Below are positions 24,321-35,656 of a DNA stretch of 64,000 nucleotides, one piece after another. This DNA comes from Zygnema cylindricum (Eukaryota; Streptophyta; Zygnematophyceae; Zygnematales; Zygnemataceae): contig JBBHKE010002597.1 in NCBI GenBank assembly GCA_037447655.1, forward strand, positions 1-64,000, given 5' to 3'. The position numbers and the translations under genes are program-made. The notes beneath the pieces were generated by a model. The model searched no databases. It was not told where the DNA came from and saw only the letters and a list, made by a program, of their open reading frames with translations. Numbering within the stretch: position 1 is the first letter of the stretch; the number at the start of each line of letters is the position of its first letter.

Positions 24321-25439
24321 TCAAATTATATTATCGTCACAGACTTAAGTAACGATTTCGTTACAATATCGATTTTAACCAGTAGAACACTTGAAAACAA
24401 TGTACTAAAATCTTCTCTACAATACAAAGTAAGTTAGCTAACTTACGATTACATGGGGACATGACCTAGTGCTTGACGATTAGATTTAAAATTTGTTAGT
24501 TTTGCATATCGAATAGGTTTTGCCGATAGCCGATGTGTACATTTTTGAAGGGTCTAGATATTGATACATGCAGAAGAGGCTAACGTCGGAATTCCATTTA
24601 GTGGTTTCAGTAAATATACACATACGTTTACTGATTGTCGTGTCTTCCATTAGGCCGGGTGAGTAAACCACATTTTGTTTGCGTGGATCATTCTGCTTCA
24701 TACCTCATAGCTTCATATTTGATATTGAAAATGTACAAAGAATCTTTGAAGGCAAAGTTTTAACACAATATCTGTACCATCGAAGGTAATTTATGAATTG
24801 TACAGAGTGCAATTATAATGTATTATCTTAAATTTCAAAACGAAAAACAAAAAGGCGGCGGCAAACTTTGATGGTGGGAGTGTGACGGGATAATTTGGGC
24901 GGATTCGCATCCAGCCTGGCTGAAGGCACGTGGCCCATGCGGCATATACACATATAATCGCGCGTTCATCGTGGACTATTTATTTTTTCCACGCAATCCA
25001 ATTTCACACGTTGAGTGTGTGCAAAGTGTCTTCTCTAAGGACATTCAACACACATTGACTGGTTACAGACATGGCGTCTCAAATTGAAAAAGCAACATAT
25101 TCGATAACCTTGGAGATTTTTCTGTAAAGATGTTTTTCTTTAATAAAAAAAAAACCGTACGAACTTGTAGAAAACGGTATGACCCACAGGTAACAACCAC
25201 AGTTTTTTCCTAATGAAAGTTTGGCCTAATGCTTTTGTCTATTATAGCAATACATCAATTTCAACAATTCGATGTCACCAGTATTTGTACATTTGTATAT
25301 GTATTGTTTATACATTTTGTTCCTCAAGCAGTCGAGGCTGAAAAATATTGTAATGTTTTCCCCCTTTCCCATTTTGGAAATGCTTTTTGTGTATCGATTT
25401 TGGTGAGCTAGCTCGAGGTCACAAACAGTACCCAAATCC
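24321..25439. other. No gene recognised
   Basis: Intergenic or intronic AT-rich sequence with no supported feature. Confidence 0.4.
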
Positions 25440-25612
25440 AGCCATACCCAAATTTTATTTTTTTTGAATCACCCGGCCGAATCCGGCCGGCCTCCAAAAT
25501 TTGGCACCCGAATCCGTTCCACATCCGACGCGACCGGCTGGGTACGGATCGCGTACGGATTCGGGTACCGGATTGCGACTTGTGGAGTTGGTCAATAATT
25601 TCTCTACCACTA

Positions 25613-26147
25613 CGCGGCAAATCGTTACTAGTGTCAAAGTTTAAATAGTGTTGAAGAAAATTAATCGTAATTGAAGCTAATTATGAATTTGAATTTTTTC
25701 AAAAAAATTGTGTATTCTAATTTAGGCGTTAATGCTAATTTGGGAACAACAAAAATGGAATATTCAACATACGATTATATACATTATGTATCCGTACAAA
25801 ATATTAAAAATCGTACGCCGTCGCAAATTTAAAATGTCCGTACATGCCATACTAATTTACGTGTGAGACTAATCCAATTTTTTTTAGCGCACGTTACTAT
25901 GCGTGCGCGTCAGATTTAATTCATTTTTTGTAAATTTTCACTTGAAAAGGTACATTTATGTACGGTCTGACATTGACCGTACACCACACTATTTAGATTT
26001 TATTGTACTTTAGGGCTTTACGCTATTTTGTACGGTACCTTAATTAACGTCAAGGAAAAATTAAAATTATGTATCCTATTTGAAAAAAAAAATCAAAATT
26101 TTAAAAACCCAAATTAGAGTCATTGACACTAATAACGATTCGCGGTG
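25613..26147. mobile_element. CACCG-family MITE, long form
   Basis: It aligns along its length with 58923-59461. The right end (AACGATTCGCGGTG then TA) is intact and the left end (CGCGGCAAATCGTTACTAG) is mutated. Non-coding. Confidence 0.7.
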
Positions 26148-26154
26148 TACTGTA

Positions 26155-26371
26155 CACCGTGTATCGCTATTAGTGTTAATAATTTTTTCTTGACTTAAAA
26201 CACTTTTTCTCTGTATACACTCATCAGAATATCATATGGAGACCATAGATGGGAAGCTTGTAATCTTACTTTTCAATCGCAACCGTCAAATCAGCAATCC
26301 GACAAGTGTGTACGGAGAAAACATGTTTTAAGTGGCGAAACAAATATTAACATTAATAGCGATACACGGTG
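26155..26371. mobile_element. CACCG-family MITE, short form
   Basis: A 217-bp element with inverted ends CACCGTGTATCGCTATTA, flanked by TA on both sides. It sits seven bases after the previous element. It includes an inner block related to 50690-50822. Confidence 0.75.
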
Positions 26372-26894
26372 TAGCGTGATATATCGGCCTCGATTTTGAT
26401 CGTTATGGAAAAACCAAACATTAAACACCACCCACAAAAGCAGAGTTCGTTATCGGGTACCCGAATCCGTACCCGACCGGTACCCCACCGCCCGCCTCGA
26501 ACCCGGTACGGATTCGGGTGCCAAATCTTGGAGGCCGGTCGGATTCGGGCGGGTGATTCACAAAAAAAATAAAAAAAATGGATGCGGTCGGATAAGCGAA
26601 AAATGAAAAAAACTTAGTTTTTGTACTGTCCATATCATCCAACATTATTGTACTTTGTACTCTTTGTATCGTGGAAGGTATGAGGAAAGGCGTACATTTA
26701 ATTTTGTACATATTCGGGTACGGGCGGGTACGGGTAGTCGCGAGGATTCGAGTTTCGGTCGTATCGGGTAACGGTTAACAATTTAGGAGTGTGACATAAC
26801 CCGGTCGGGTTTCTGGTGTTCAGATTATTGAAAAAAAAAATTGTCAGTTTCGGCTTATCTAAAATTTTGACTTTTGCGACCTCTGGGCTAGACT

Positions 26895-27170
26895 CATAGT
26901 TCAAAAGTAGGTGAAAGTTGGCCCATACAATATGCCTATTGTATGCAAAACATACAATATGACCTCAAGACCCATATTGTATTTGGACCTATTCGGACCA
27001 ATTAAAACATTCAAACCAAAAAAAATTATTTACACCGTCAGATTCGGATGATCGGACGGTCGCTGATCAAAGTAGCGATCTAAGAAGATCACATGAAAAG
27101 CCCATAACACAACTTACGATAAAGGCGCCGACCAAAGGCCTACCATAAAAACGCCTACTTTTGAACTATG
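26895..27170. mobile_element. 276-bp MITE with 8-bp target duplication (hAT-like)
   Basis: Terminal inverted repeats CATAGTTCAAAAGTAGG...CCTACTTTTGAACTATG. It is flanked by the perfect 8-bp direct repeat GCTAGACT at 26887-26894 and 27171-27178. An 8-bp duplication is typical of hAT transposons. Non-coding. Confidence 0.82.
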
Positions 27171-27314
27171 GCTAGACTAAACACCGTCCACAAAGTTCAT
27201 TGAATCTTTGGAGTTTGTTTTTTTTCGCCCCATACTGTGAATCTGCGTGCGAGCACCGATAATTTTCCTTGTACGGTTTTGACATTTTCACATCCTGAAC
27301 TATTTCCCACGCTA

Positions 27315-28752
27315 CACAGCTAATCGCTATTAGAGTATATAACGCTAATTCGGTGCCCCTAAATTTTGACCCCAACACCTGAAATAGAATTAATAACGCT
27401 ATTTAAGGACGTGGACCATAATCTGCCACGTCTCAGGCACTAAATAAGAATCAATAACGCTAATTATTTTTTGACGCTATTTAATCCTACTGTTATCCCC
27501 CGGGTTTCAGACGGTGTGTTCGCCTTCCAGCGATCTCTATTGGATGCGTCACGTTCTCTTCCTCCCCATTCCCTTGTGGATGTGCCGATTTTCTCGACCC
27601 TTGTTACAAAATCTGTTGAGCGTGTCCAGGAATCGATTTCCGATCGGGTTGTCGCCACCATTAAAACCGAGCTTCTCACGGCGCTTCCCTCCGATTCTTC
27701 TCGTGCCCGTCTTCTCTCTTGTGGTGGACCCGGTTCTGGGTCTTGGCTTTTTGCCACACCTATTTTGTCCACTCTCCGATTCTCACCAGCTCAGTTCACC
27801 ACTGCCCTTCGGTTTCGCCTCGGCCTCCCCCATCCTCCTTTACTTGGCTCTCTTGTTTGTGCATGTGGTCGTGTCTTGGGGCCCGATGGTGTCCATTTGC
27901 TTCGTTGCTCCCATGGGGGAGATTTGATCCAGGCGCACGACACTATTCGAGACACCGTTGCCACTATTGCTTCAGAAGGGGGCTTTTCTGTGCGTCGTGA
28001 GGTTTCTCATATTATTCCCTCGCGTCGGATCGATGTTGTTTTGCTTGATGGTGCCCGTCGCATTTTTCGGTGATATTGTTCTGGCGAACCCTACTTCAGC
28101 TACAGTTGTTGGTCAGGCGGCTCGACATCTGGGGGTGGCGGCTCGTGATGCTGCTAAGGCGAAGGAGCGTGATTATGCCCACCGGGACCCTATGGATGAC
28201 TTTATCCCGATGGCGGTCGAGATCTTTGGTTGTTTGGGTGTTGCACTGGACGAGTTTCTCCGTACTTGTGCTCGACGTGCTTTCGAGCGTCGAGGACCTG
28301 GGAGCCCTCCTCCTTCGGTCCTTACTTCTTTTTACCGTCAACGCTTATCTGTGGCTCTACAACGAGTGCAGGCTTCTATTCTCCTCCGATCGACTGTTGC
28401 GGTTATGGATCATCGCCGTGCTCCGGAACTCCCTCAACGTGCTCCTCTGGGCTGGGGGGACTTACGGGGTTGTTTTTCGTAGATATTTAATTGAGTTAGG
28501 GTTGGGGTTGGGGTTTGTATTTTTGTTTTTGTGAGTTGCCGTGCTTTTCATTTTGAGTTAGGGTGTTTTTATTTTCCTTGTTGTTGCTTCCTTTTTTTAG
28601 GGTGTGTTCTTGTCGCTCTTTTTGTTTTTTATTATTGTTGTTTTTCAGTGTTGGTCATGCCACCCCTTTTGTACCCCCAGACTCAGATGGTTTACCATCG
28701 TGCTTTTTAATTTATCCTGCAAGTTTTTTTACTCTAATAGCGATTGGCGGTG
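27315..28752. mobile_element. TIR element enclosing a LINE-like ORF remnant
   Basis: Ends CACAGCTAATCGCTATTAGAGTA and, inverted, CACCGCCAATCGCTATTAGAGTA, with TA on both outer sides. These are the termini of the MITE family seen at 7519. Unlike the others it is 1.44 kb and carries a GC-richer retroelement ORF. Either a MITE captured the fragment or two MITE ends bracket it by chance. Confidence 0.65.
27471..28482 (+). pseudogene. C-terminal remnant of a LINE-like reverse-transcriptase protein
   Basis: The first frame contains FRLGLPHPPLLGSLVCACGR, then GPDGVHLLRCSHGGD and HDTIRDTVATIASEGGFSVR. The CxC...HxxxC arrangement followed by H..[IV]RD is common after the RT domain in LINE-like elements of plants and algae. 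Near 28058 the frame shifts by one base and continues as GDIVLANPTS, AKERDYAHRDPMDDFIPMAV and FYRQRLSVALQRVQA. The RT palm itself is absent on the 5' side, so this is a truncated, frameshifted piece. Its GC content is well above its flanks. Confidence 0.7.
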
Positions 28753-29993
28753 TAGCACACAAGAAATTTGTACGGTTACGTGTAGGGAGGTAAAATCAGG
28801 TGAAAATAGCGGAAAAGACAAAGGCGAAAATTACTGTAGCTCCCACCAAACTAAATTAATAAATTTTCAAGCCCATAGCTCAGAAAACGCGATTTGCTGT
28901 TTGTTCGTATTATACGCTAAAATGCTAAATACAACTGAAATACTATAAAATACGATTAGAGTACGGGATCATAAGATACGCTCGCACAATTTAACTAGAA
29001 TTTTAAAACTTTTAGTGCGGAATTCCCATATCGGTCGGAAAAGTGCGCGAATGTTCTACGCACGTTATCAGAATGTCGCACTAAATTCCGCACTTTTTAA
29101 GTTTTAGATTCAATCATTCAAATTTTGCAACCCACTACTGTTGTAACTTTCGTTGCTCACAGCTCTCTTTCCCTCTCTCTCTCTCCCCCTCTCTCTCCCT
29201 CTCTCTCTATCTATCCCTCTCCATTTCTTGCATCTCAAATTCAAGAAATTCCTCAAAGCAAAACTGGTAATTCGCTGGTACCCTTTGATTGGCTATTACA
29301 GTAAAAACGTTTTTTGCTCTGTTTTTTCGTACTGTATTAAATACTATACACATTACATCATCTCTATTCGACTTAATACTTAATAATACTAATTCGAGTG
29401 CTGGTTTTTGTGACCTAAAGTCATAAATTAATGTTAATAACACTATTAATTAATGTTAAGTGGTCCATAACGTGCCACGTGGCAAAACATGAATACTGTT
29501 GCTAACATTAAATCCATTTTTACGATAATAATATACTAAATTAAATACGGATTTAAGGTGCATACCGACAATATCTATTAAAATGAAACTTTCTCCTTTG
29601 CAGTTTTGTGTACTTTTTGTCGTCTTCCTTATCGCTCTGCTGCTGCATCCAGCGCATAAATTTCCTCCTGCTATAAATTAGCATTTATTATAGAATTATA
29701 TTACAAATTATAAATATATATTACAAATGCAAATATATTTACAAATGTAAATACATTACAAAATATAGAATTTCCTTCTAATTTAGAATTCTCCTGCTTC
29801 TGTAGCCAAGTCGCAGCGAATTCGTGCGATTAACCTTTTAAGTGTGGAACTCTTAAAGGTTTACACTCTACTTTAGCAATGTAATTTTAGTATTTTTGTA
29901 ATGTAACTTTAGTTAGTGTAACGTAATGTCAAATTGAGATGTGGAATGCATATAGATTATAAATTAGTATTAACGCTTTTTTTTTTTTGTATC
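28753..29993. other. No gene recognised; CT microsatellite
   Basis: AT-rich sequence. A CT-rich simple repeat (CCCTCTCTCTCTC) lies at about 29162-29222. AT-rich near-palindromic stretches follow at 29690-29770. Confidence 0.4.
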
Positions 29994-30445
29994 TAAAAAA
30001 GAGCCTCAGAATAAGCCACGTGGCTCTAGTGCAGTGTGACTCATTCTAATAAAGTTTTGGTGCAAATAATTCATTAAAGTTTGGGGTGCATCACACCTCA
30101 GCAGCTATCTTCTTCCTTCTACTATCCTAATATATTAATAGATAATAAATATGAATAATAATATTAATGTATATATAGAATATCCTAATATTCTAAAATT
30201 GTGTTGACAACGTTGAAAACGTTGTTAAAGCCTGTTGTTTTGTTGTTTTTTTTTAACTTTTTTTTTACGTTGGCAACAATAGAGTCAAGATCGTTGATGA
30301 GCAGACAGGCAGTATAGTAGAAGGAAGAAGATAGCTGGTGAGGTGTGACGCACTCCAGACTTTAATGAATTATTTGCATTAACACTTTACTAGAATGAGT
30401 CACACTGCACTAGAGCCACGTGGCTTATTCTGAGGCTCTTTTTTA
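29994..30445. mobile_element. 452-bp foldback element with long arms
   Basis: Arms of about 130 bp are near-perfect inverted repeats: TAAAAAAGAGCCTCAGAATA at the left is mirrored by TATTCTGAGGCTCTTTTTTA at the right. The loop is AT-rich. A transcript would fold into a long hairpin. No target duplication is certain. Confidence 0.8.
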
Positions 30446-30530
30446 AATACTGGCGTTAATTCTAATTTATGATTTTCGGTTCAAAACACACTACCTGGAG
30501 TTAGAGTGATCAAATTTAATAGGTGCGGGC

Positions 30531-30835
30531 CGTGTTGTTCCCTCACTCCCCTCCCCTCTAACCTCTCCCATTTCTTCCCTCTCCCATCTCTTCCTTCTCC
30601 CATCTCTTCCCTCTCCCATCTCTTCCCTCTCCTATTTCTTCCCTCTCCCATCTCTTCCCTCTCCTATTTCTTCCCTCTCCCATGTCCTCCCTCTCCCATT
30701 TCTTCCCTCTCCCATCTCTTCCCTCTCCCATCTCTTACCTCGCCTCTCTCCCCTCTCTCGTATTTTCTCTCCTTCCTCTCAATTCTCCCCCATCCCTTCC
30801 TCTTCCCTCTCCTCTCTCCCTTCTCTAAAGTTAAA
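30531..30835 (+). repeat. CT-rich tandem tract
   Basis: Imperfect repeats of about 20 bp, TCTCCCATCTCTTCCC, on the plus strand. The Ser/Pro/Leu/Phe frame across it is a composition artefact. Confidence 0.85.
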
Positions 30836-31465
30836 GAATTTTAGCTCCTTTAAACTTAATTTACACCCAAAGTTTTCATAAGATAATTCATCGTTTGTGC
30901 AAAAAGCCTGCATTTTGAAAATGAGAGAAATTGAAAATTTAAGAAAGCTTTGTGCTTTTACTCTTTTTTTTTGAAACTTCAACTGTTGTTAAGAGACATG
31001 TGAGAGTGATTATGGAGAGTGATTATGGCTATGAAATGAAAATGACGCCGTTTATTTGTATATAAATTTTGGATACATGAATATAAAACTTTAAGAACTT
31101 TTTCTTAAGTAAGTCGACACAATTTGAAGTATTTGAACATATCCCAGAATTGTAATTAATAGCATAACAACGTCTTCAATTATATATTATCCTTTTCACT
31201 GAAAGTATTGTCTTTATTAACACAGAAACTATATTGGTGGAGAGGCTCTCAGATGTTAATCGTTACCAGTTGAATCCTTTTCCTTATCCCCTTTTTTTTT
31301 CCTTTTCCTTTTCTTTTTCCTTTTTTGACCGGTGCACCAAAATTCTTTGATGCGGGTCATATTTGCTAATTTTTTCCGCATCCTCCTGTTTACAACAAAA
31401 GGACAATTAAATGCCGTGATTGTTAAAGTTGTCCTTTTTTGTACACTTTGATTGTTTGAGAGACT
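30836..31465. other. No gene recognised; upstream of the transporter exon
   Basis: AT-rich sequence that would hold the promoter of the transporter gene. No motif can be assigned with confidence. Confidence 0.35.
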
Positions 31466-31764
31466 ATGGCTCAAGAGTCGAACGAGGAGCCTTACGAAAA
31501 GTTGGCCGAAAATGGAGAAAAAGAACAAAAGCGGCTTTACGCTTCAACTGCGAGTATCGGTCAATTTCCAAAAACAGTGTGGCTTATTGTTGGGAATGAA
31601 TTCTGTGAACGATTCTCGTATTACGGAATGCGTGCTGTTTGGCGCTTTATTTTGCCGATAAATTGAATTTCAGTGAGAATTCTGCGACAGAAGCCGTCCA
31701 TCTCTTTATTGTGGCAGCTTATTTATCGCCTCTTTTTGGAGCTATTCTAAGTGATAGTTTTATT
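31466..31764 (+). pseudogene. First exon of a POT/PTR2 (SLC15-like) oligopeptide transporter, frameshifted
   Basis: The family imports di- and tripeptides with protons. The exon starts MAQESNEEPYEKLAENGEK and reads IGQFPKTVWLIVGNEFCERF, containing the ExxER proton-coupling motif of helix 1, then SYYGMRAV. At about 31640 one T is missing from a short T run, after which the frame ends early. In the +1 frame it continues NFSENSATEAVHLFIVAAYL, then SPLFGAILSDSFI, the helix 2 region. It ends at a GTGAGT donor. The exon is 299 bp, one short of 100 codons. The next exon (expected to begin GK) is not found, and a copia element lies 160 bp downstream. The deletion could be a real mutation or a sequence error. 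Confidence 0.8.
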
Positions 31765-31924
31765 GTGAGTATTAAAGTTTTTTCGTTTATATAGCGATGT
31801 TGGATGCCATGTTTATTTAACGTCATTGGGCGTGTTTATTTAACATTCTTTCAAATGTAGAATACTCGGTGCTGGCAAAATTTGTCTGTAATGATGAGTT
31901 TCGATTGGAAGGTAATGAAAGATT

Positions 31925-32493
31925 TGTTGGAATATTGCCGAATCGCCAATATATCGCGAAGCGGCATACCAACAATAATTTGTTTGACGTAAAGTGCCGC
32001 GTCATCGTAAGGAATTTGAAATGTCGTTTCGTAGTACTTTTTGAGGCGTACGCTAACGAAATGCGCAGGTGTTTGATTTTGCGTGCAGGTGTTTTCGTGA
32101 GGCGACACGTGTAAACTTTATTGTTTGACGTTTCGCGTTTGAGAGGAAGAAGGCGTGTGCGCCTTCCTTCGTGGAAGTTTCCCTGCAATTTTCCTTTGTC
32201 CAGTTTGGGAAAGAGTTTGTTGCCAGGCTAGTTTGTTTGTTTTGGGTTTGTACGTTAGTTTGAAAAGGGGTATAGGCTGCAGTATTCAGATGCAGCAAGT
32301 TAATCGTTGAAGTAGAGATTATGAAGAAGAGAGAAGAGAGAGAAGAGGTTATGTAAAGAGGCTTCGGCCAAAAAACAATTATAAATCTTTTTGGGCTGAA
32401 TATTCCTCTTGGTTTTTCATGAGCTTCCGCGGTGATTATTTTTCCTGCATATTGTGAATGGAATTTAGAGAGCATTATTTTTAAGATCCTACA
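31925..32493 (+). repeat. 5' LTR of copia-1
   Basis: 569 bp. It is 45 bp shorter than the 3' LTR, mostly through a missing segment matching about 37440-37475 and a short CTGCTTCTG-type insertion in the 3' copy. Confidence 0.9.
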
Positions 32494-32495
32494 AT

Positions 32496-32507
32496 TGGTA
32501 TCGGAGC
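32496..32507 (+). other. Primer-binding site, initiator-Met tRNA type
   Basis: TGGTATCGGAGC differs by one base from the TGGTATCAGAGC site common in plant copia elements. It lies two bases after the LTR. Confidence 0.85.
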
Positions 32508-32535
32508 TAGTGTTTCGGAGATAGCGTGAGAGTGC

Positions 32536-33684
32536 ATGGGGAGGAAGAAGAATATAAATACTCCTTCCCCCATGTCAAATTCAGAGAGGGCAAGAGAGTT
32601 CAGTTTTTTGGGTTCTCAATTTGAGGAGACTCGAAATACGGAGAGAAGATTCGAAGAAATGTTTGACACACTAATGAGATATGTCGATTCACGTTTTCAA
32701 ACTCAACCGAGTGAGAGCAAAGAAAACACTTCTTTTCCGGATGCCGATCCATTCAGTGGAGGGGCTAATGAGAGTGAGAGAAAAGAGAGGATTAGGAAGG
32801 GAAAGTCGAAGATAGAAGAAGAATCGAAGTTTGACGAAGGATTGGAAAACGAAGAAGATTATCATATGTCGGGGAGATCCGTGGCCTTTAATGGCACCAA
32901 TTATGCCGTTTGGAAGAAGTTCATTTCGGGCCAACTTATGCTCAAAAAGCTTTGGAGGATCGTCAGTGGAGAGGAGAAAATGCCTATCGAGAGCAAAGCG
33001 CGTGCACAATGGAGATTGAAAGATATTGCGGCAACGACCGGTTTGATGAAAAATTGCACTTCTACCGTTCTTGATCATTTTCTCGCTCACGGTACGGCCC
33101 ACGAGTGTTGGCAAGCACTTGAGGAGCAATACGAGAAAGGCGTTGAGAACAAGGGTCAATATGTTTATACGGACTTTATGAATTTTAAAATCAAGCCAAA
33201 TGAATTGATGGATGATGCCGTGAAGCGCTTCAATATTATACTCGAGCAATTACTCAACAATGGCCGAGTTATTTTGGATGCGGATAAATTAAGCGTTTTT
33301 CTTAACGCTTTACCGGACAAGCTTTCACATCTTAAAGCTATTTTACGAGCGAAGGCGGATAACACCTTCGGATTCACCGTCAATTTTATCAAAATGTCGG
33401 AGGGAACTCCAACGGCTTCTTCAAGTAGAGGAGGAGGAGTTCTCAACTCTACTACTCCCGAAACCCCGGATATTAATTTTGCTGGTGGTAGAGGAGGTGG
33501 TAGAGGAGGTGGCTCGAGAGGTGGTGGTGGCTGCCGAGGCAACAAGAAGGATCAAGGTCGTCCACCGAAGGTCCCTTTGGATCTTTGCAATGTCACATGC
33601 TATCGTTGTAATCGGCTTGGCCATTTGTCTTCCTCTTGTCCGGATAAGGACAAGCAATACCACTATTGTGGAAAGTGGGGGTAA
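32536..33684 (+). CDS. Copia-1 gag
   Basis: 382 codons from an ATG 43 bases after the LTR. It includes a UBN2/gag core (FNGTNYAVWKKFISGQLMLK, HECWQALEEQYEKG), a Gly/Arg-rich linker and a CCHC knuckle, CYRCNRLGHLSSSC. It ends at TAA inside what looks like a second knuckle (YCGKWG, stop, TSPQC). Pol continues in the same frame after the stop. Confidence 0.85.
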   Translation: MGRKKNINTPSPMSNSERAREFSFLGSQFEETRNTERRFEEMFDTLMRYVDSRFQTQPSESKENTSFPDADPFSGGANESERKERIRKGKSKIEEESKFDEGLENEEDYHMSGRSVAFNGTNYAVWKKFISGQLMLKKLWRIVSGEEKMPIESKARAQWRLKDIAATTGLMKNCTSTVLDHFLAHGTAHECWQALEEQYEKGVENKGQYVYTDFMNFKIKPNELMDDAVKRFNIILEQLLNNGRVILDADKLSVFLNALPDKLSHLKAILRAKADNTFGFTVNFIKMSEGTPTASSSRGGGVLNSTTPETPDINFAGGRGGGRGGGSRGGGGCRGNKKDQGRPPKVPLDLCNVTCYRCNRLGHLSSSCPDKDKQYHYCGKWG

Positions 33685-34590
33685 ACGAGCCCTCAATGTT
33701 ATGCGAAGAATGGAGATTCCGGAGGTGGAAGAGGAGGTAGAGGAGGAGATAGAGGTGGCCGAGGTGACGGCCGAAGAGGAGGCCGCGGCAGCGGCCGTGG
33801 TTACGGCAATGCAAATTACTTTGATTATGGTAATGAAACCGGTGATGAGTTTCCGGTTCTTAATCTTACCCTTGACTCGGAAAGTAGTGGAGGAAATGAG
33901 AAAGGGTGGATTATTGATACGGGGGCATCTCATCATGTTTGCACGGATGCTACCTTGTTCGACGATATGAGAAAACTTACGGTTCCGAAGTTTATTACGG
34001 TAGCGAGTGGACATGTCATTTCGGTTGGTACGTTTGGCACGGTTCGGCTTGACCTCCTTTCATGGGATGTTGATGGAAAGGAGAAATCGACGGATTATTG
34101 CCTTCAAAATACTCTTTATATTACGGATGGTTTGGTCAATTTGCTAATTGTTCCGCAAATTCAACGGATTGGTGGAAGCTTACTCGCAAGAGGTGATCTA
34201 TCTATTGAGATTTGGAATGAGAAGGGGGAAGTCATAGGAGAAGGAGTTGTAACGGATGCGAATCATAATCGGCTCTTATGGAGGAGGCAAAAAACCAAAG
34301 TTCCCACCGAGGGGATTTCACATCAAATTTCGGAGTTGAAAGGTGATCTTACCTTATGGCATCATCGAATGTGTCACACATCCGAGGTAAGTTTGAAGAA
34401 GATGATTCGTCATTCTTCGGTGAGGGGTTTGGACCTCGCATCTGGTGAGAAGGTGAACGGATGCGGAGGATGTAGCAAAGGACGTCAAATTCGGAATCCC
34501 ATCCGAATAAAGACATCAAGCATCGAGCTCAAAATCCTTTGGAGGTTGTCCACATCGATCTTTGTGGACATATTAAACCCGAGACAATAG
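33685..34590 (+). pseudogene. Copia-1 protease and pre-integrase region
   Basis: In frame with gag after the TAA. The aspartic protease motif WIIDTGASHHVC lies near 33905-33940. The GAG_pre-integrs region LTLWHHRMCHTSEVSLKKMI follows, with a zinc-binding CxxC (GCGGCSKGRQ). The frame ends at 34590 after shifting from the integrase frame. Confidence 0.8.
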
Positions 34591-35656
34591 GAGGTAATAA
34601 GTATTCTTTGGTAATTGTTGATGATTTCTCTCGGAAGTCATGGGTGTATTTATTGAAAAAGAAATCAGATGCATTTGAAAAATTTAAAGAGTGGAATGTA
34701 ATGGCCGAAAGGCAAATTGATAAGAAACTTAAGTCTATTCGGTCGGATAATGGAGGCGAGTTTGTTCTTTTTGAGGGGTATTGTAAGGAGTGGAAGACAA
34801 GGTATCAATTTACGGCGCCTTATTCTCCGGAAATCAAATGGAGTGGAAGAGAGGAAGAATCGTACCTTATAAGAAATGGTCCTTGCGATGATTCATAGCT
34901 CCGGACGCGAAATGTTTTTGTGGAGAGATGCGATCCTCACGGCAAATTATATTTTTAAGCGACGACTCACTTCGGTTTCCGAAAGAAAAACATCGGAGGA
35001 GTTATGGAGTGGGAGAAAGCCTAAGGTTCATCATTTGAGAATTCGGGGATGTCATGCCACGGTTTGTGGAATCAATTAAGAGGAAGGGGAAATTTGCACC
35101 AAGGAGTTGGCCGGGAATTTTTATTGGTTATAGTGCAAAAGGGAATTTATATCTTGTGTATGATCCGGCTCGTCACACCGTGGAAGATTCTCAGAATGTG
35201 GATTTTCACGAGGATCTCAAATCCGCTATGAATTTCGTTGTGATATTTAAAGAAAATTTGGATTTTTATGAGGAGAGTGAAATTGAAAAAATTTCACAAA
35301 TTGGGGATTCGGAATCCGATGATGAACCGAATGTGAAATTTCAGGAAAAAAGATTGGAGAAATCGGTTGAAATTGAATTTGAAAGAAATAGTAACGGATC
35401 TTTGGATTCCCGAGTGCCTTCGGACATTCTGAAATCTCAAAGCTCAAAATCGAGTTCTAAATCGAGTGAGAACAAAATTGAAATTGAATCCGAGGAAGAG
35501 AAAGAGGAAAAAGAGGAGGAGCAAGTTCTTAGGAGGAGCTCTCGGAGTACAAAGAGGAAAAAACAAGAGAAACTCTCTTACGATCGAAAAGGGGAAAATG
35601 CATCAAATTCGCATTATTTCCTTTCCGATGCTAAGGAGACAAAATTACTTTTATAG
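34539..35656 (+). pseudogene. Copia-1 integrase, broken into three frames
   Basis: The core starts VVHIDLCGHIKPETIGGNKY with SLVIVDDFSRKSWVYL and IRSDNGGEF, the first two catalytic Asp positions. It shifts frame after YSPEIKWSGREEESY, where the usual NGxxERxNR is disrupted. The later parts are FLWRDAILTANYIFKRR and then GKFAPRSWPGIFIGYSAKG in another frame. An acidic linker with SSKSSENKIEIESEEEKEE leads towards RT. Confidence 0.8.

Larger units (their letters stand above)
25440..26575. mobile_element. Foldback element with GC-rich inverted arms, host of nested MITEs
   Basis: The left arm (about 25450-25580: GAATCACCCGGCCGAATCC, CTCCAAAATTTGGCACCCG) is matched in reverse complement by about 26450-26570. 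Arms of about 120 bp rich in CGGGTACGGATTCGGG stand out from the AT-rich surroundings. Further CGGGTACGGG motifs lie at 26705-26740. The centre holds two MITEs of the CACCG/TA family. Confidence 0.6.

Noticed and set aside
32689-33249. 186-codon minus-strand frame inside copia-1
   Set aside because: Antisense shadow of gag, with no domain of its own.
33421-34014. Ser/Thr-rich and Glu/Val-rich frames over the gag-pol junction
   Set aside because: Other-frame readings of the Gly/Arg-rich gag linker.
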